Shown here one piece after another: positions 1-7,062 of a stretch of 33,897 nt of DNA (positions are counted from its first letter, which is position 1; each line of letters starts with the position of its first letter). The notes below the pieces were generated by a model, which worked only from the letters and a program-made list of their open reading frames with translations, was not told the DNA's origin and did no database searches. The stretch is from Bacteroidales bacterium. Its GTDB lineage: Bacteria; Bacteroidota; Bacteroidia; Bacteroidales; UBA3824. Both the position numbers and the translations under genes were made by a program. Location of the stretch: NCBI GenBank assembly GCA_024413595.1, contig JAKSUC010000037.1, positions 1 to 33,897 on the forward strand, read 5' to 3'.

Positions 1-1
1 T

Positions 2-55
2 AAGAAATTTAAGAATAAAATAAGAATTAAGGAAATGGGTAAAGATTTTGAATAG
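2..55 (+). CDS. C-terminal end of an unknown gene with -DF tail (partial)
   Basis: The first bases of the window read as an open frame ending in GKDFE and TAG at 53-55. Only 17 codons are present, so the call rests on the basic, helical-looking residues and on the last residues, which match the tails of several genes downstream (LETDFM, LEDFE, LEKDFEM). It overlaps the TTG start of the next frame by a few bases, as is common in this packed region. The rest of the gene lies outside the window. Confidence 0.4.
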   Translation, partial: KKFKNKIRIKEMGKDFE

Positions 56-338
56 GTTAGAATTTAACAAGATACAGTTTGGAAGGAATGGAATAACATT
101 TCCAGAAAAGAAAAGGATTGATGGTATCAGTTTAATAGAAGATCTGGCCAGAGAATGTCAAAGAGCAAGATTACAATTCATTAGATTACGAATGCAGATA
201 AATGACAGAGAGGGTAATAAGCTAGCAGTTCTTCGTAATTTAGGAACTAGGTTAGAGTTTACAGATTTAGTAAATAATCGTAAGGGTTGGTTAAATAATA
301 GTAAAGATGTTAATGTATTTGTAACAGAATTATATTAA
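48..338 (+). CDS. hypothetical protein, 96 aa
   Basis: Unrecognised. A basic protein rich in Arg, Asn and Leu, with a probable helix over residues 27-60 (LIEDLARECQ to NKLAVLRNL). The start is TTG at 48, overlapping the end of the previous frame; no ATG gives a comparable length. Codon use (AAG, AGA, ATA) matches the next two genes, so it probably belongs to the same unit, with a strong Shine-Dalgarno 12 bp after its stop for the next gene. No motif points to a function. Confidence 0.55.
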   Translation: MNRLEFNKIQFGRNGITFPEKKRIDGISLIEDLARECQRARLQFIRLRMQINDREGNKLAVLRNLGTRLEFTDLVNNRKGWLNNSKDVNVFVTELY

Positions 339-356
339 AAAAGGAGAAGTTAAAAG

Positions 357-956
357 ATGATAACTGAGCAGGATTTAAAGGAAATAGGTAAGAAGTATAA
401 TATAGAGTTTAAGTATGGAAGTACAAAGGTTATAGCATATTATACCAATTGGAGGGATTGTAAGAAGTATTATAAGCGTAGGCCAGGAAAACAGATATTA
501 TTAGAAATATATATGGATGGAGAGAAGGAATGGCGTAGTTGGAATTCATATAAGTCATGTGAAGATAAGTGTACAATAAAGAGTAAATGGGGATATAATA
601 ATAATATGAGGGGTTATGGAAAGATTATATTTCCAAGGACATTAGAAACAATAAGTAGGTGGCGAGTTGAAGATTTTCTAGAAGGAAATACAATGAGTCC
701 AATGAAGTTAGGTACATATGAGATGTATTTAAATAATAAGGAAGATATTATAAAGTATATGGATATATGTGTAAAGAATCATGAAGCAATGAAAGAATTA
801 CAGGAAGATGAAACATTTAAGGGTTGTTTAAATAAATACAGTGAGAATATGAAAGCAATTGAAGTAGCCCAGAATAGTAATACAACATTAGTAAAGAAGC
901 TACAGACAATTATACAAAGAAAAGCAAAAATTGAAACAGATTCAATGGAGGAATAA
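357..956 (+). CDS. hypothetical protein, 199 aa
   Basis: Unrecognised. ATG at 357 follows an excellent Shine-Dalgarno (AAAAAAGGAGAAG). The first 110 residues are rich in aromatic and basic residues (AYYTNWRDCKKYYKRRP) and look like a small folded domain. The last 80 are helical and charged, ending KIETDSMEE. Next gene starts 3 bp after the stop, so they are probably translated together. There is no membrane segment or signal peptide. The many Lys and Arg residues could suit nucleic acid binding, but that is a guess. Confidence 0.7.
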   Translation: MITEQDLKEIGKKYNIEFKYGSTKVIAYYTNWRDCKKYYKRRPGKQILLEIYMDGEKEWRSWNSYKSCEDKCTIKSKWGYNNNMRGYGKIIFPRTLETISRWRVEDFLEGNTMSPMKLGTYEMYLNNKEDIIKYMDICVKNHEAMKELQEDETFKGCLNKYSENMKAIEVAQNSNTTLVKKLQTIIQRKAKIETDSMEE

Positions 957-959
957 GAA

Positions 960-1145
960 ATGGAAGATTATAAGGAAAAGTTATTAATAGCTGTACAAGA
1001 TGGAATTCTTGATGCTAATGAAGTTATAGAAAAGTTATTATCATATATGGATGATGAAACTGTACAGCAAGTAATAGAAGAAGAAGATTGGGAAGAACTC
1101 TGTGGAATAAGAGCACTAGAAGATAATGAAGAAGATGAATATTAA
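960..1145 (+). CDS. small acidic protein, 61 aa
   Basis: Unrecognised, very acidic (VIEEEDWEELCGIRALEDNEEDEY at the end, about one third Asp and Glu). It follows the previous stop by 3 bp and its own end overlaps the start of the next frame. Small acidic helical proteins of this kind are common in large phages and often act as DNA mimics or inhibitors, but nothing here shows that directly. Confidence 0.6.
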   Translation: MEDYKEKLLIAVQDGILDANEVIEKLLSYMDDETVQQVIEEEDWEELCGIRALEDNEEDEY

Positions 1146-1461
1146 TGGATTTTTAGAAGAAATTCAGAAAATAGGATATATAATAGAACAAGATGAAGAT
1201 CATATAAATTTATTATTTGACAGATCAGAATTTTGTTCAAATTATCCAATGTGTATAAAAGGAAATAAGATAGTATATTTGTTATCATTAAGAATGAAAG
1301 ATAAAGATATATGTATAGGAAGGACAATTTATACAGATAATCTATTAGATATTGATTTTTCATATAAAAAGGTTATTAATGATTTAACAAAATTAATGAC
1401 AGAATATAAACAATTAAAAGTTAAAAATCGTAAAGATCAGTTAGAAACTGATTTTATGTAA
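1126..1461 (+). CDS. -DF-tailed hypothetical protein, 111 aa
   Basis: One of a set of small proteins whose C-termini resemble one another. It ends YKQLKVKNRKDQLETDFM, close to the ends of the genes at 1688 (YKADLVRKRKAKMLEDFE) and 2142 (LNLEKDFEM). The N-terminal part looks like a small alpha/beta domain. The start may be ATG at 1126 or at 1135; both overlap the end of the previous gene, and 1135 has the better purine-rich spacing. A terminator-like hairpin follows 16 bp after the stop. Function unknown. Confidence 0.65.
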   Translation: MKKMNINGFLEEIQKIGYIIEQDEDHINLLFDRSEFCSNYPMCIKGNKIVYLLSLRMKDKDICIGRTIYTDNLLDIDFSYKKVINDLTKLMTEYKQLKVKNRKDQLETDFM

Positions 1462-1476
1462 CAAAAAATTTACAAT

Positions 1477-1507
1477 AAAAAGGATTGACAGATGTCAGTC
1501 CTTTTAT
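1477..1507 (+). terminator. Rho-independent terminator
   Basis: A near-perfect 12-bp stem (AAAAGGATTGAC paired with GTCAGTCCTTTT, one G-T pair) with an AGAT loop; the U-rich end is inside the stem's 3' arm. It separates the first gene run from the next small frames. Confidence 0.7.
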
Positions 1508-1518
1508 TAAATTAAAAT

Positions 1519-1647
1519 ATGAAAGAAGAATTTAATAAATTTTGTAGAAGTATAGGTTTAGAGTTAGAAAAAGAAACAAACATATACAGAAATAAAAGAT
1601 ATGGAGAGAAGCATGAATGGGGTTGTGTATTCAAAAGAAAAATATAA
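1519..1647 (+). CDS. small hypothetical frame, 42 aa
   Basis: ATG at 1519 opens a 42-codon frame (begins MKEEFNKFCRSIGLELEKE, ends CVFKRKI). Its N-terminus resembles the starts of neighbouring small proteins (helix with a CRSIG or EIQKIGY-like turn). The -DF-tailed frame at 1601-1684 overlaps it in the +1 frame, so the pair may be a gene broken by a single-base change. Unlike the recoded genes elsewhere in the window there is no CGG codon at the overlap. Confidence 0.35.
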   Translation: MKEEFNKFCRSIGLELEKETNIYRNKRYGEKHEWGCVFKRKI

Positions 1648-1684
1648 AAATGAAAGAATCAAAGAAATAGAAAAGGATTTTTAA
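1601..1684 (+). CDS. very small -DF-tailed frame, 27 aa
   Basis: The frame from ATG 1601 (or 1613) to TAA 1684 ends NERIKEIEKDF, the same C-terminal pattern as its larger neighbours. It overlaps the frame at 1519-1647 in the +1 phase and is followed at 4 bp by the next gene. It is either a tiny gene consisting mostly of the tail, or the displaced end of the 1519 gene. The tail similarity is the only support. Confidence 0.35.
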   Translation: MERSMNGVVYSKEKYKNERIKEIEKDF

Positions 1685-1687
1685 AGT

Positions 1688-2071
1688 ATGAGTGAATATA
1701 CAGAAGGAATAGAACGATTTAATAAGGTAGTATCATATATGGGTTTATATGTACCACCTGAAGATCAAATGTTAATTGATCAGAATAATCTTAATGCAGA
1801 TGAAAATGGTAGTTATCCACCAGTATATGCTTATGTTTCACAAGAATGTTATGAAAAGAATTGTGGTTTTTTAATTGCATATATAGATGAACAAGTATAT
1901 ATGTGTTATGAAACAGAATATATTAATGATAAATTATATTGTTCTGGTAGTGTACCAGCTTGGTGTTATAATGATGATATGTTAATTGAACATTTAAGTA
2001 ATTTATGTAAAGAATATAAAGCTGATTTAGTTCGTAAGCGTAAAGCAAAAATGTTAGAGGATTTTGAATAA
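1688..2071 (+). CDS. -DF-tailed hypothetical protein, 127 aa
   Basis: Unrecognised member of the tail family. A helical N-terminus (GIERFNKVVSYMGLYVPPED) leads into a probable beta-rich middle with many Tyr and Cys residues, then a helix ending CKEYKADLVRKRKAKMLEDFE. The order of a short folded domain, a charged helix and a terminal LEDF matches the genes at 1126 and 2142, suggesting tandem duplication and divergence. Starts 4 bp after the preceding frame with no strong Shine-Dalgarno, so it may be translationally coupled. Confidence 0.65.
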   Translation: MSEYTEGIERFNKVVSYMGLYVPPEDQMLIDQNNLNADENGSYPPVYAYVSQECYEKNCGFLIAYIDEQVYMCYETEYINDKLYCSGSVPAWCYNDDMLIEHLSNLCKEYKADLVRKRKAKMLEDFE

Positions 2072-2073
2072 TT

Positions 2074-2142
2074 ATGATTTATAATGTACATACAGATTCT
2101 GTATTAAATAAAATTAAAAAAATAGATAAGGATTTTAAATAA
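2074..2142 (+). CDS. tiny -DF-tailed peptide, 22 aa
   Basis: A 22-codon frame (begins MIYNVHTDSVLN, ends KIDKDFK) starts 3 bp after the previous stop, and its TAA overlaps the next ATG as TAATG. Compact coupling and the shared KDF tail suggest it is translated or is a remnant of a deleted tail-family gene. Too short to assign a role. Confidence 0.4.
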   Translation: MIYNVHTDSVLNKIKKIDKDFK

Positions 2143-2585
2143 TGGATTTAGAATCAGAAAAAATCAAAGGTGAAGAATATGGAAATATTCTTAAAGAATT
2201 AGGTTTTTATACCACACATACTTATACAACCACAAATAAAATTGATAATGTGAAATGTAGTACATTTTGTAATGGTTGGAAATTAAAAGATGCTCTTGGT
2301 GAAGAACATTGGGTTGTTGATTTAATCAATACAGAATTAACTGAAAATTCTAATCAAGAAGAAGAATATTATGATGTTTGTAGTCCAAAAGTATATAAAT
2401 TTAAAATAATTACAGATGATACTGGTGCACATATAAAAGATGATTTAGAAAATAATGAATTAGTATATAATGTTCCTAATAATACTACAGAATTTAGAAC
2501 TTTATTAAATAATGTGATCTTATTATTTAAGCAAGTTAAAATTGAATCATCTAAATTAAATTTAGAAAAAGATTTTGAAATGTAA
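2142..2585 (+). CDS. -DF-tailed hypothetical protein, 147 aa
   Basis: Unrecognised. Residues 1-110 look alpha/beta (GNILKELGFYTTHTYTTTNK, then a WVVDLIN strand and an acidic loop). The end is a helix, LLNNVILLFKQVKIESSKLNLEKDFEM. The terminal pattern ties it to the genes at 1126 and 1688. The start overlaps the preceding stop. Its own stop falls inside an 18-bp TGTAAA-N6-TTTACA palindrome that sits upstream of the next promoter. Confidence 0.65.
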   Translation: MDLESEKIKGEEYGNILKELGFYTTHTYTTTNKIDNVKCSTFCNGWKLKDALGEEHWVVDLINTELTENSNQEEEYYDVCSPKVYKFKIITDDTGAHIKDDLENNELVYNVPNNTTEFRTLLNNVILLFKQVKIESSKLNLEKDFEM

Positions 2586-2639
2586 ACTTTATTTTACATA
2601 AAATAGGGTTGAAATGAGTATTGAATGTTTATATATTTG
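2581..2639 (+). promoter_or_regulatory. operator palindrome plus promoter of a short transcript
   Basis: The palindrome TGTAAA-N6-TTTACA lies at 2581-2598. Ten bp downstream is TTGAAA (2609-2614), then exactly 17 bp, then TATATTTG (2632-2639). A second complete promoter lies 100 bp downstream, so this one would give only a short RNA before it. Confidence 0.65.
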
Positions 2640-2644
2640 TACTC

Positions 2645-2690
2645 ATAATAATGAACAAATAATAATGTTAAATGTTTTTTGTTAATAAAA
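2645..2690 (+). ncRNA. possible very short transcript between two promoters
   Basis: Between the promoter at 2609-2639 and the next one at 2708 there is no reading frame with a start signal. The stretch contains an AACAAA...TTTGTT inverted repeat ending in a T-run (2653-2682), which could end a transcript of about 40 nt. This may be a small RNA, or merely tandem promoters for the ATPase gene. Confidence 0.25.
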
Positions 2691-2738
2691 TTTTACATAA
2701 AATAGTATTGCCAAAAATAACATTTTAAATTAAATTTG
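2680..2738 (+). promoter_or_regulatory. promoter of the MoxR-like gene
   Basis: A degenerate palindrome (TGTTAA-N6-TTTACA, 2680-2697) is followed at 10 bp by TTGCCA (2708-2713), 17 bp and TAAATTTG (2731-2738). The -10 matches the Bacteroidota TAnnTTTG box. Start of transcription would fall about 30 bp before the ATG at 2779. Confidence 0.65.
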
Positions 2739-2778
2739 ATTCTGTCAAATAACAACAATAAACAAAAGGTAAAAAACT

Positions 2779-3948
2779 ATGAATATTAAAACTCTTAAGA
2801 CCGTTCTCTCCGTTACACCCGCTGATCAGACTATTATGCTCAAGGGTCCGCACGGAATTGGTAAGACCGAAGTAATTCGTCAGCTCGCTCGTGATGTTTG
2901 GCATCAGGACTGTATTGAATTCCAGGCATCTCAGATTTCTGATGTGGGTGACCTTATTGGTCTTCCTCGTATTAATCCTGAAACCGGTCATACTGAATTT
3001 GTACCGCCATATTGGTATGTAAAGGATGAAAATGGTAATCCTAAGCCGGTAACTCTGTTCCTGGATGAAATTAATCGCGGTACTACACTCATTACCAATG
3101 CTATGATGCAGCTTGGTCTTGACCACCGCATTATGCAATTCCAGCTTGCTCCGGGTTCTCATGTCATTTGTGCTATCAACCCTGGTGATGATGGTAATTA
3201 TGATGTTGAAGAATTTGACCCGGCAAAAATGGACCGTTTCGTGGTTTATAACTTTACTCCGGAAGTTCAGGAATGGATTGACTGGGCAATTGATAGTGGT
3301 ATTAACTCCCTCGTTACTGGTTACATTTCCCAGTTTGGCTCTGATCTGGATCCTTATTCCAATGCCGCAGCTGCCAAGACAGCAGGTAAGTCCTTTGATG
3401 GTATTTTGCCTTCTCGCCGTACTTGGGTCCGTTGGTCTAAATTCCTTGATGCTGGTTTGGAAGCTGGTTTGTTTGAAGGTCCACAGGGTCTTGGTATTCT
3501 CCAGGAATCCTGTGCTGGTTATGTTGGTCAGGCTATTGCTGCCAAATTCAAGACCTATTTCACCCAGCATGGTACCGGTCTGGATGCTAAGGCATTGATG
3601 ACTGCTAAGGACTTCAAGAAGGAATTCACCAAGAAGATTGCTGCTCTCTGTAAGAAGTCTAAGATTGAAGCCGTCCAGTTGGGTAATTCTGTTGCTACTT
3701 ACCTCCACGAAAATGAAGGCAAGATGATGACTGGTGCTAAGCCGAATGATGAAGGAATTAAGCTGGCTAACAACTTCTGTGAATTCCTGAAGGCACTCAC
3801 TCCTGAAACTCGTGTGGAAGTCTATACTAACTCTGTAGAAACCGCTCGTGAAAAGGGTCATAAGTGGGTCCGTAATGTTGGGCAGGGTTGTCCCGAACTC
3901 AAGAAGATCTATACTGAACTCGTTGATATTCAGGCAGAACTTCTATAA
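2779..3948 (+). CDS. MoxR-like AAA+ ATPase
   Basis: A 389-residue AAA+ ATPase of the MoxR type. Walker A is GPHGIGKT (residues 23-30) and Walker B is LFLDE (93-97) followed by INRG, as in MoxR and related chaperone-type ATPases. The C-terminal 150 residues are helical and would form the lid and partner contacts. MoxR proteins work with VWA-domain partners to remodel or activate target complexes or insert metal; the VWA partner lies at 4694. The start has a purine-rich AAAAGGTAAAAAACT leader. Codon use is strongly biased (CTC, CGT, GGT, AAG), unlike most neighbours, suggesting high expression. The target in the infected cell cannot be told from sequence. Confidence 0.9.
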   Translation: MNIKTLKTVLSVTPADQTIMLKGPHGIGKTEVIRQLARDVWHQDCIEFQASQISDVGDLIGLPRINPETGHTEFVPPYWYVKDENGNPKPVTLFLDEINRGTTLITNAMMQLGLDHRIMQFQLAPGSHVICAINPGDDGNYDVEEFDPAKMDRFVVYNFTPEVQEWIDWAIDSGINSLVTGYISQFGSDLDPYSNAAAAKTAGKSFDGILPSRRTWVRWSKFLDAGLEAGLFEGPQGLGILQESCAGYVGQAIAAKFKTYFTQHGTGLDAKALMTAKDFKKEFTKKIAALCKKSKIEAVQLGNSVATYLHENEGKMMTGAKPNDEGIKLANNFCEFLKALTPETRVEVYTNSVETAREKGHKWVRNVGQGCPELKKIYTELVDIQAELL

Positions 3949-3960
3949 CAATTGAAGGTG

Positions 3961-3999
3961 GGGGAGGACCTTTTATTACATTGTTTGTGGTCCTCTCCC
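3961..3999 (+). terminator. hairpin terminator after the ATPase gene
   Basis: GGGGAGGACC pairs with GGTCCTCTCCC (one bulge) over an 18-nt loop; T-rich sequence follows a little downstream (ATTTTTTTC at about 4012). Confidence 0.6.
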
Positions 4000-4037
4000 G
4001 GCTTTAATCCATTTTTTTCATAGTGATACCAATATAA

Positions 4038-4075
4038 GGATGATTCTGATTTCACATTGGAATCATCCTTTCTTT
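4038..4075 (+). terminator. Rho-independent terminator
   Basis: A 9-bp perfect stem, GGATGATTC paired with GAATCATCC, followed by TTTCTTTT. It comes directly before the next gene, whose Shine-Dalgarno (AAAGGA) begins in the trailing bases. Confidence 0.75.
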
Positions 4076-4090
4076 TAAAGGATTTAAATC

Positions 4091-4354
4091 ATGACTTATT
4101 ATGAATATCTTGAAATTATGAAAAAATTTGGTAATCCATTGCCAAATATGGTTAAAGAAACTTATGAAATTGGTATGCCTTTAGGAGCTTATGTTACAGA
4201 AATAAGTACTAAGTATACTTATTTGAATTTTCAAAATGAGGATATTTTAAATCCAAAGACTACAGAACCAAATATCTATTATGAACAATTATTATTGAAT
4301 AAGAAAATTAAAAACTTATTATTAAAATTAAATAAGATCAATATGGATTTTTAG
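4091..4354 (+). CDS. -DF-tailed hypothetical protein, 87 aa
   Basis: Unrecognised. It begins MTYYEYLEIMKKFGNPLP and ends in a Leu/Lys/Asn-rich helix closing with KINMDF and TAG. The terminal -DF places it with the tail family of the first 2.6 kb although it sits between the ATPase and its VWA partner. It has no obvious promoter of its own after the two hairpins, so it may depend on readthrough. The TAG stop gives the same tail as TAA-ended relatives, which supports a standard code here. Confidence 0.6.
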   Translation: MTYYEYLEIMKKFGNPLPNMVKETYEIGMPLGAYVTEISTKYTYLNFQNEDILNPKTTEPNIYYEQLLLNKKIKNLLLKLNKINMDF

Positions 4355-4385
4355 AATTTGTTAATATAATTTTACATAAGATCTA

Positions 4386-4416
4386 TTGACTTTTGTTGAA
4401 TAATTATATAAGTTTA
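4386..4416 (+). promoter_or_regulatory. promoter
   Basis: TTGACT (4386-4391), 17 bp, TAAGTTTA (4409-4416), preceded by the recurring TTTACATAAGATCTA box. It drives the small gene at 4444; the predicted start of transcription rules out the longer in-frame ATG at 4393. Confidence 0.7.
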
Positions 4417-4443
4417 TACTATAACAAACTAGAGGGTATACTT

Positions 4444-4608
4444 ATGGAAAAGAAACTGGAATATATTGCGGCTATTAGAAATGACGAAGGTTTGAAGACT
4501 TTTAAAGTTAATGCTATAGATTATAAGGCAGCTGAAGAAGGTTGTGAACTTATGGCTACTGAATTAAATGGTGTTCTTGAAGATCTAATTATGATCAGTG
4601 TTATGTAA
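4444..4608 (+). CDS. small hypothetical protein, 54 aa
   Basis: Unrecognised. ATG at 4444 follows AGAGGGTATACTT. The protein begins MEKKLEYIAAIRNDEGLKTF and ends with a hydrophobic LEDLIMISVM. The strand-turn-strand start followed by a helix (KAAEEGCELMATELN) looks like the small ferredoxin-like or DUF-type proteins that modify incoming signals, and resembles the 42-residue protein at 20403 in style. It has its own promoter, and its stop lies within a TGTAAA-N6-TTTACA palindrome. Confidence 0.6.
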   Translation: MEKKLEYIAAIRNDEGLKTFKVNAIDYKAAEEGCELMATELNGVLEDLIMISVM

Positions 4609-4662
4609 ATAAATTTTTACATAATTTACTATTGAATATATGTTAGTATTTTATTAAATTTA
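4604..4662 (+). promoter_or_regulatory. operator palindrome plus promoter of the VWA gene
   Basis: TGTAAA-N6-TTTACA at 4604-4621 overlaps the previous stop codon. TTGAAT follows at 10 bp (4632-4637), then 17 bp and TAAATTTA (4655-4662). An AGAGGTAAAA ribosome site lies before the ATG at 4694. Confidence 0.65.
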
Positions 4663-4693
4663 ACTTAGAAATTAAAAATAGAGGTAAAAATAT

Positions 4694-6217
4694 ATGAATA
4701 ACTTGGCTCTTAATTTGCTCGCCGATAATGCTGAATTTGCTGGTGTAGCTTCTTATATTCAGGATCGTTTGAATGCTGCAACCGCTCCTGTAACTAATTC
4801 TCAAACTGCACCTGGTGGTGTTCAGATGTCCGATGATGAATATAAGCAATATAAGGAAGATTATGATAATGCTCTTCCTGTTTGTAATGATTTGATTGAA
4901 AAGGCTGTTAAGCTACTTCAGTTTGAACCGGCAGTATTGACCTATTTCTCTCTTTGTGAAATTAAGCCGGTAAAGGATCCAAAGGTTACTATGCGTTTGA
5001 ATTGCCGTGGTACCGGTTCCGCTGTTTATTTGGAATATAATCCATTGTGGATGACTAAAATTCAAGAAGCATCTGTTCTTTCTTACTGTTTGTATTGTGA
5101 ATGTTTGCGTATCGCACTTCATCATCCTACAACTCGTAAGAGTTATCCCATTGATTGTTTTAAGAAGGCTAGTGATTATATTTGTTTTGATGAAAATCAG
5201 CGCACTGTATTGAATACTCATAAGCCTGAAGTTCTTGCTTTGTTGGATACTTTCCCTTCTAAGGCAAAATTCCATCAAGAAGCCAAGGATTACAAATTTA
5301 ATAATGATGAGGACTGGTTCCTTGAAAAGGTATTTGCTATTCTAAATGATCTTAAGCAGAAGAATGGAGATAATCAGGGACAAGGTAATGGTCAGGGACA
5401 AGGACAAGGCCAAACTGGTAATGGTCAGGGTAACCAACAGTCTAATGGTAATGGCAAGGGACAAGGTAATCAGAATAATAATGGTAATAGTAATTCTACC
5501 CAACAGGCACTTGAGGAATACCTAGATAGTTCTGAAGAAGCCGCAGAAAAGGCAACAGAAGGTTGGGAAGAAAATACTCTGGTTGATCAAGAAATTCAAG
5601 AAATTACGCATCATATTGCTGAAAATGGTTCTCGCTGGGGTAATGTTAGTGGTGGTTTGCTTCAAGCAATTCTTGCTGCTAATACTCCTAAATTTGACCC
5701 TCGTACTGTCTTGAAGCGCTTTAAGGCAAATACTGTGGATAAGTATTGTGAAGATACTCGTATGCGTCCTGATCGTAGAAAGTCTTTTGATGTTCCTGGT
5801 AAGCGCCATAAATTCCGTTCTCGTATTTTGATTGCTACTGACTGTTCCGGTTCTATGGCAGACGATGATGTTGAAAAGGCATGTTCTATTATTAACAAAT
5901 TCGTAAAGCACGCAGATGTTTCTTATTGTTTCTGGGATGGTGTCTGTGGTCCGTTTGAAACACAAAAGCGTCCTATGAATGAATTTAAGCTGATCGGAAG
6001 AGGTTGTACTAATCCTGATGTTATCCTTGAAGCAATTAAAGAACGAAAGGCAAAATTTGATGGTGTAGTTGTAATTACTGATGCTTATTTTAATTGGGAA
6101 AGACCTGAACACCAGGCAAATAAGATCTTTTTGATTACTACACCAGATCATGGTGAAATACCTGAATGGATTAAATATCATCTGGATTTCAAACAGATCT
6201 TTGATATTGATAAGTAA
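4694..6217 (+). CDS. VWA-domain partner of the MoxR-like ATPase
   Basis: 507 residues. Residues 60-215 resemble the N-terminal, metallopeptidase-like domain of the DUF2201/CobT-like VWA proteins, but the place where relatives carry HExxH reads YCECLRIALHH, so a zinc protease activity is unlikely. Residues 226-270 are a Gly/Gln/Asn low-complexity linker. From about 370 comes the VWA domain, with the MIDAS motif DCSGS at 383-387 and a VVVITDAYF strand later. VWA proteins of this kind act with MoxR ATPases on a protein target through the metal site; that pairing is known, the phage target is not. Codon use is less optimised than in the ATPase gene. Confidence 0.85.
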   Translation: MNNLALNLLADNAEFAGVASYIQDRLNAATAPVTNSQTAPGGVQMSDDEYKQYKEDYDNALPVCNDLIEKAVKLLQFEPAVLTYFSLCEIKPVKDPKVTMRLNCRGTGSAVYLEYNPLWMTKIQEASVLSYCLYCECLRIALHHPTTRKSYPIDCFKKASDYICFDENQRTVLNTHKPEVLALLDTFPSKAKFHQEAKDYKFNNDEDWFLEKVFAILNDLKQKNGDNQGQGNGQGQGQGQTGNGQGNQQSNGNGKGQGNQNNNGNSNSTQQALEEYLDSSEEAAEKATEGWEENTLVDQEIQEITHHIAENGSRWGNVSGGLLQAILAANTPKFDPRTVLKRFKANTVDKYCEDTRMRPDRRKSFDVPGKRHKFRSRILIATDCSGSMADDDVEKACSIINKFVKHADVSYCFWDGVCGPFETQKRPMNEFKLIGRGCTNPDVILEAIKERKAKFDGVVVITDAYFNWERPEHQANKIFLITTPDHGEIPEWIKYHLDFKQIFDIDK

Positions 6218-6243
6218 AAATATAAAGGGACAGTTACCAAAAT

Positions 6244-7059
6244 ATGTCTAATGCTAAATCATTTAATGAATTTATAAATGTCGCTGTGAAAGAGCTTCTT
6301 GATGCTGAAATTCTACATAATGATAATTTTAGTAATGGTAATGAATTTATTAAATATAGTAATAAAAACTATTCTGATACTTATGTTAATAATTCTTTTA
6401 CAGCCATGAACACATTAGATACAGTTACTGATATAACATATACCTATAAAGGTATTATTGAATTTAGAAATTTGCTTGCTCAAACTACATTTTGTAAAGT
6501 AAAAGGAATTTCTCCTTTTTTAAAGAAAAATAACCATCATAATATTACACGTCTTATTGTTCTTTGGCTACGTGATAATACTATTGTTTATAGTTTTACT
6601 TCCTGGCAGTTACCAATAAATTATACTTTAAATATATGGATAAGAAAACGTACTCAAGAAGAATGTGATTTAATTGCAGATGCTTGGGATTGTTCGTATC
6701 ATAATGTAACTACCAGTGATTATCGTCCTTGGCCTATTTGTTATAATATGAATTATTTACCAGAATCTGAACGTGTTGATGTTTATCCAGGTACTAAAAT
6801 GTTTTCAGACATTAAAGACCTTAAAACTTCATTTGATGAAGAAAAATCTGAATTATTTCGTTGTATTCCTATTGCTATTAAGATGACTAAAGAATATAAT
6901 GAAAGTGTTAAAAAATCTCGTGAAATGATGAAAGAAGCAAATCGTTTAAAACGTGAAGCAGTTATTAAAGCACAAGAAGCTAAAAATATTGTACTTAATG
7001 CTAAAGCTAAGATCAATAATGTTTATACTCGTAAAGAATTACTTAAAAAGGATTTTTAA
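6244..7059 (+). CDS. -DF-tailed hypothetical protein, 271 aa
   Basis: Unrecognised. The first 190 residues look globular and rich in Asn, Tyr and Thr. Residues 195-271 form a long charged helix or coiled coil (KSREMMKEANRLKREAVIKAQEAK) ending ELLKKDF. It lies 26 bp after the VWA gene, probably in the same transcript, and 3 bp before the next gene. The tail matches the family in the first 2.6 kb. Confidence 0.65.
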   Translation: MSNAKSFNEFINVAVKELLDAEILHNDNFSNGNEFIKYSNKNYSDTYVNNSFTAMNTLDTVTDITYTYKGIIEFRNLLAQTTFCKVKGISPFLKKNNHHNITRLIVLWLRDNTIVYSFTSWQLPINYTLNIWIRKRTQEECDLIADAWDCSYHNVTTSDYRPWPICYNMNYLPESERVDVYPGTKMFSDIKDLKTSFDEEKSELFRCIPIAIKMTKEYNESVKKSREMMKEANRLKREAVIKAQEAKNIVLNAKAKINNVYTRKELLKKDF

Positions 7060-7062
7060 ATT

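Noticed and set aside
2725..3861. 378-codon open frame on the minus strand opposite the MoxR-like gene
   Set aside because: It mirrors a codon-optimised gene with clear Walker motifs; the reverse frame has no family resemblance and no ribosome site.
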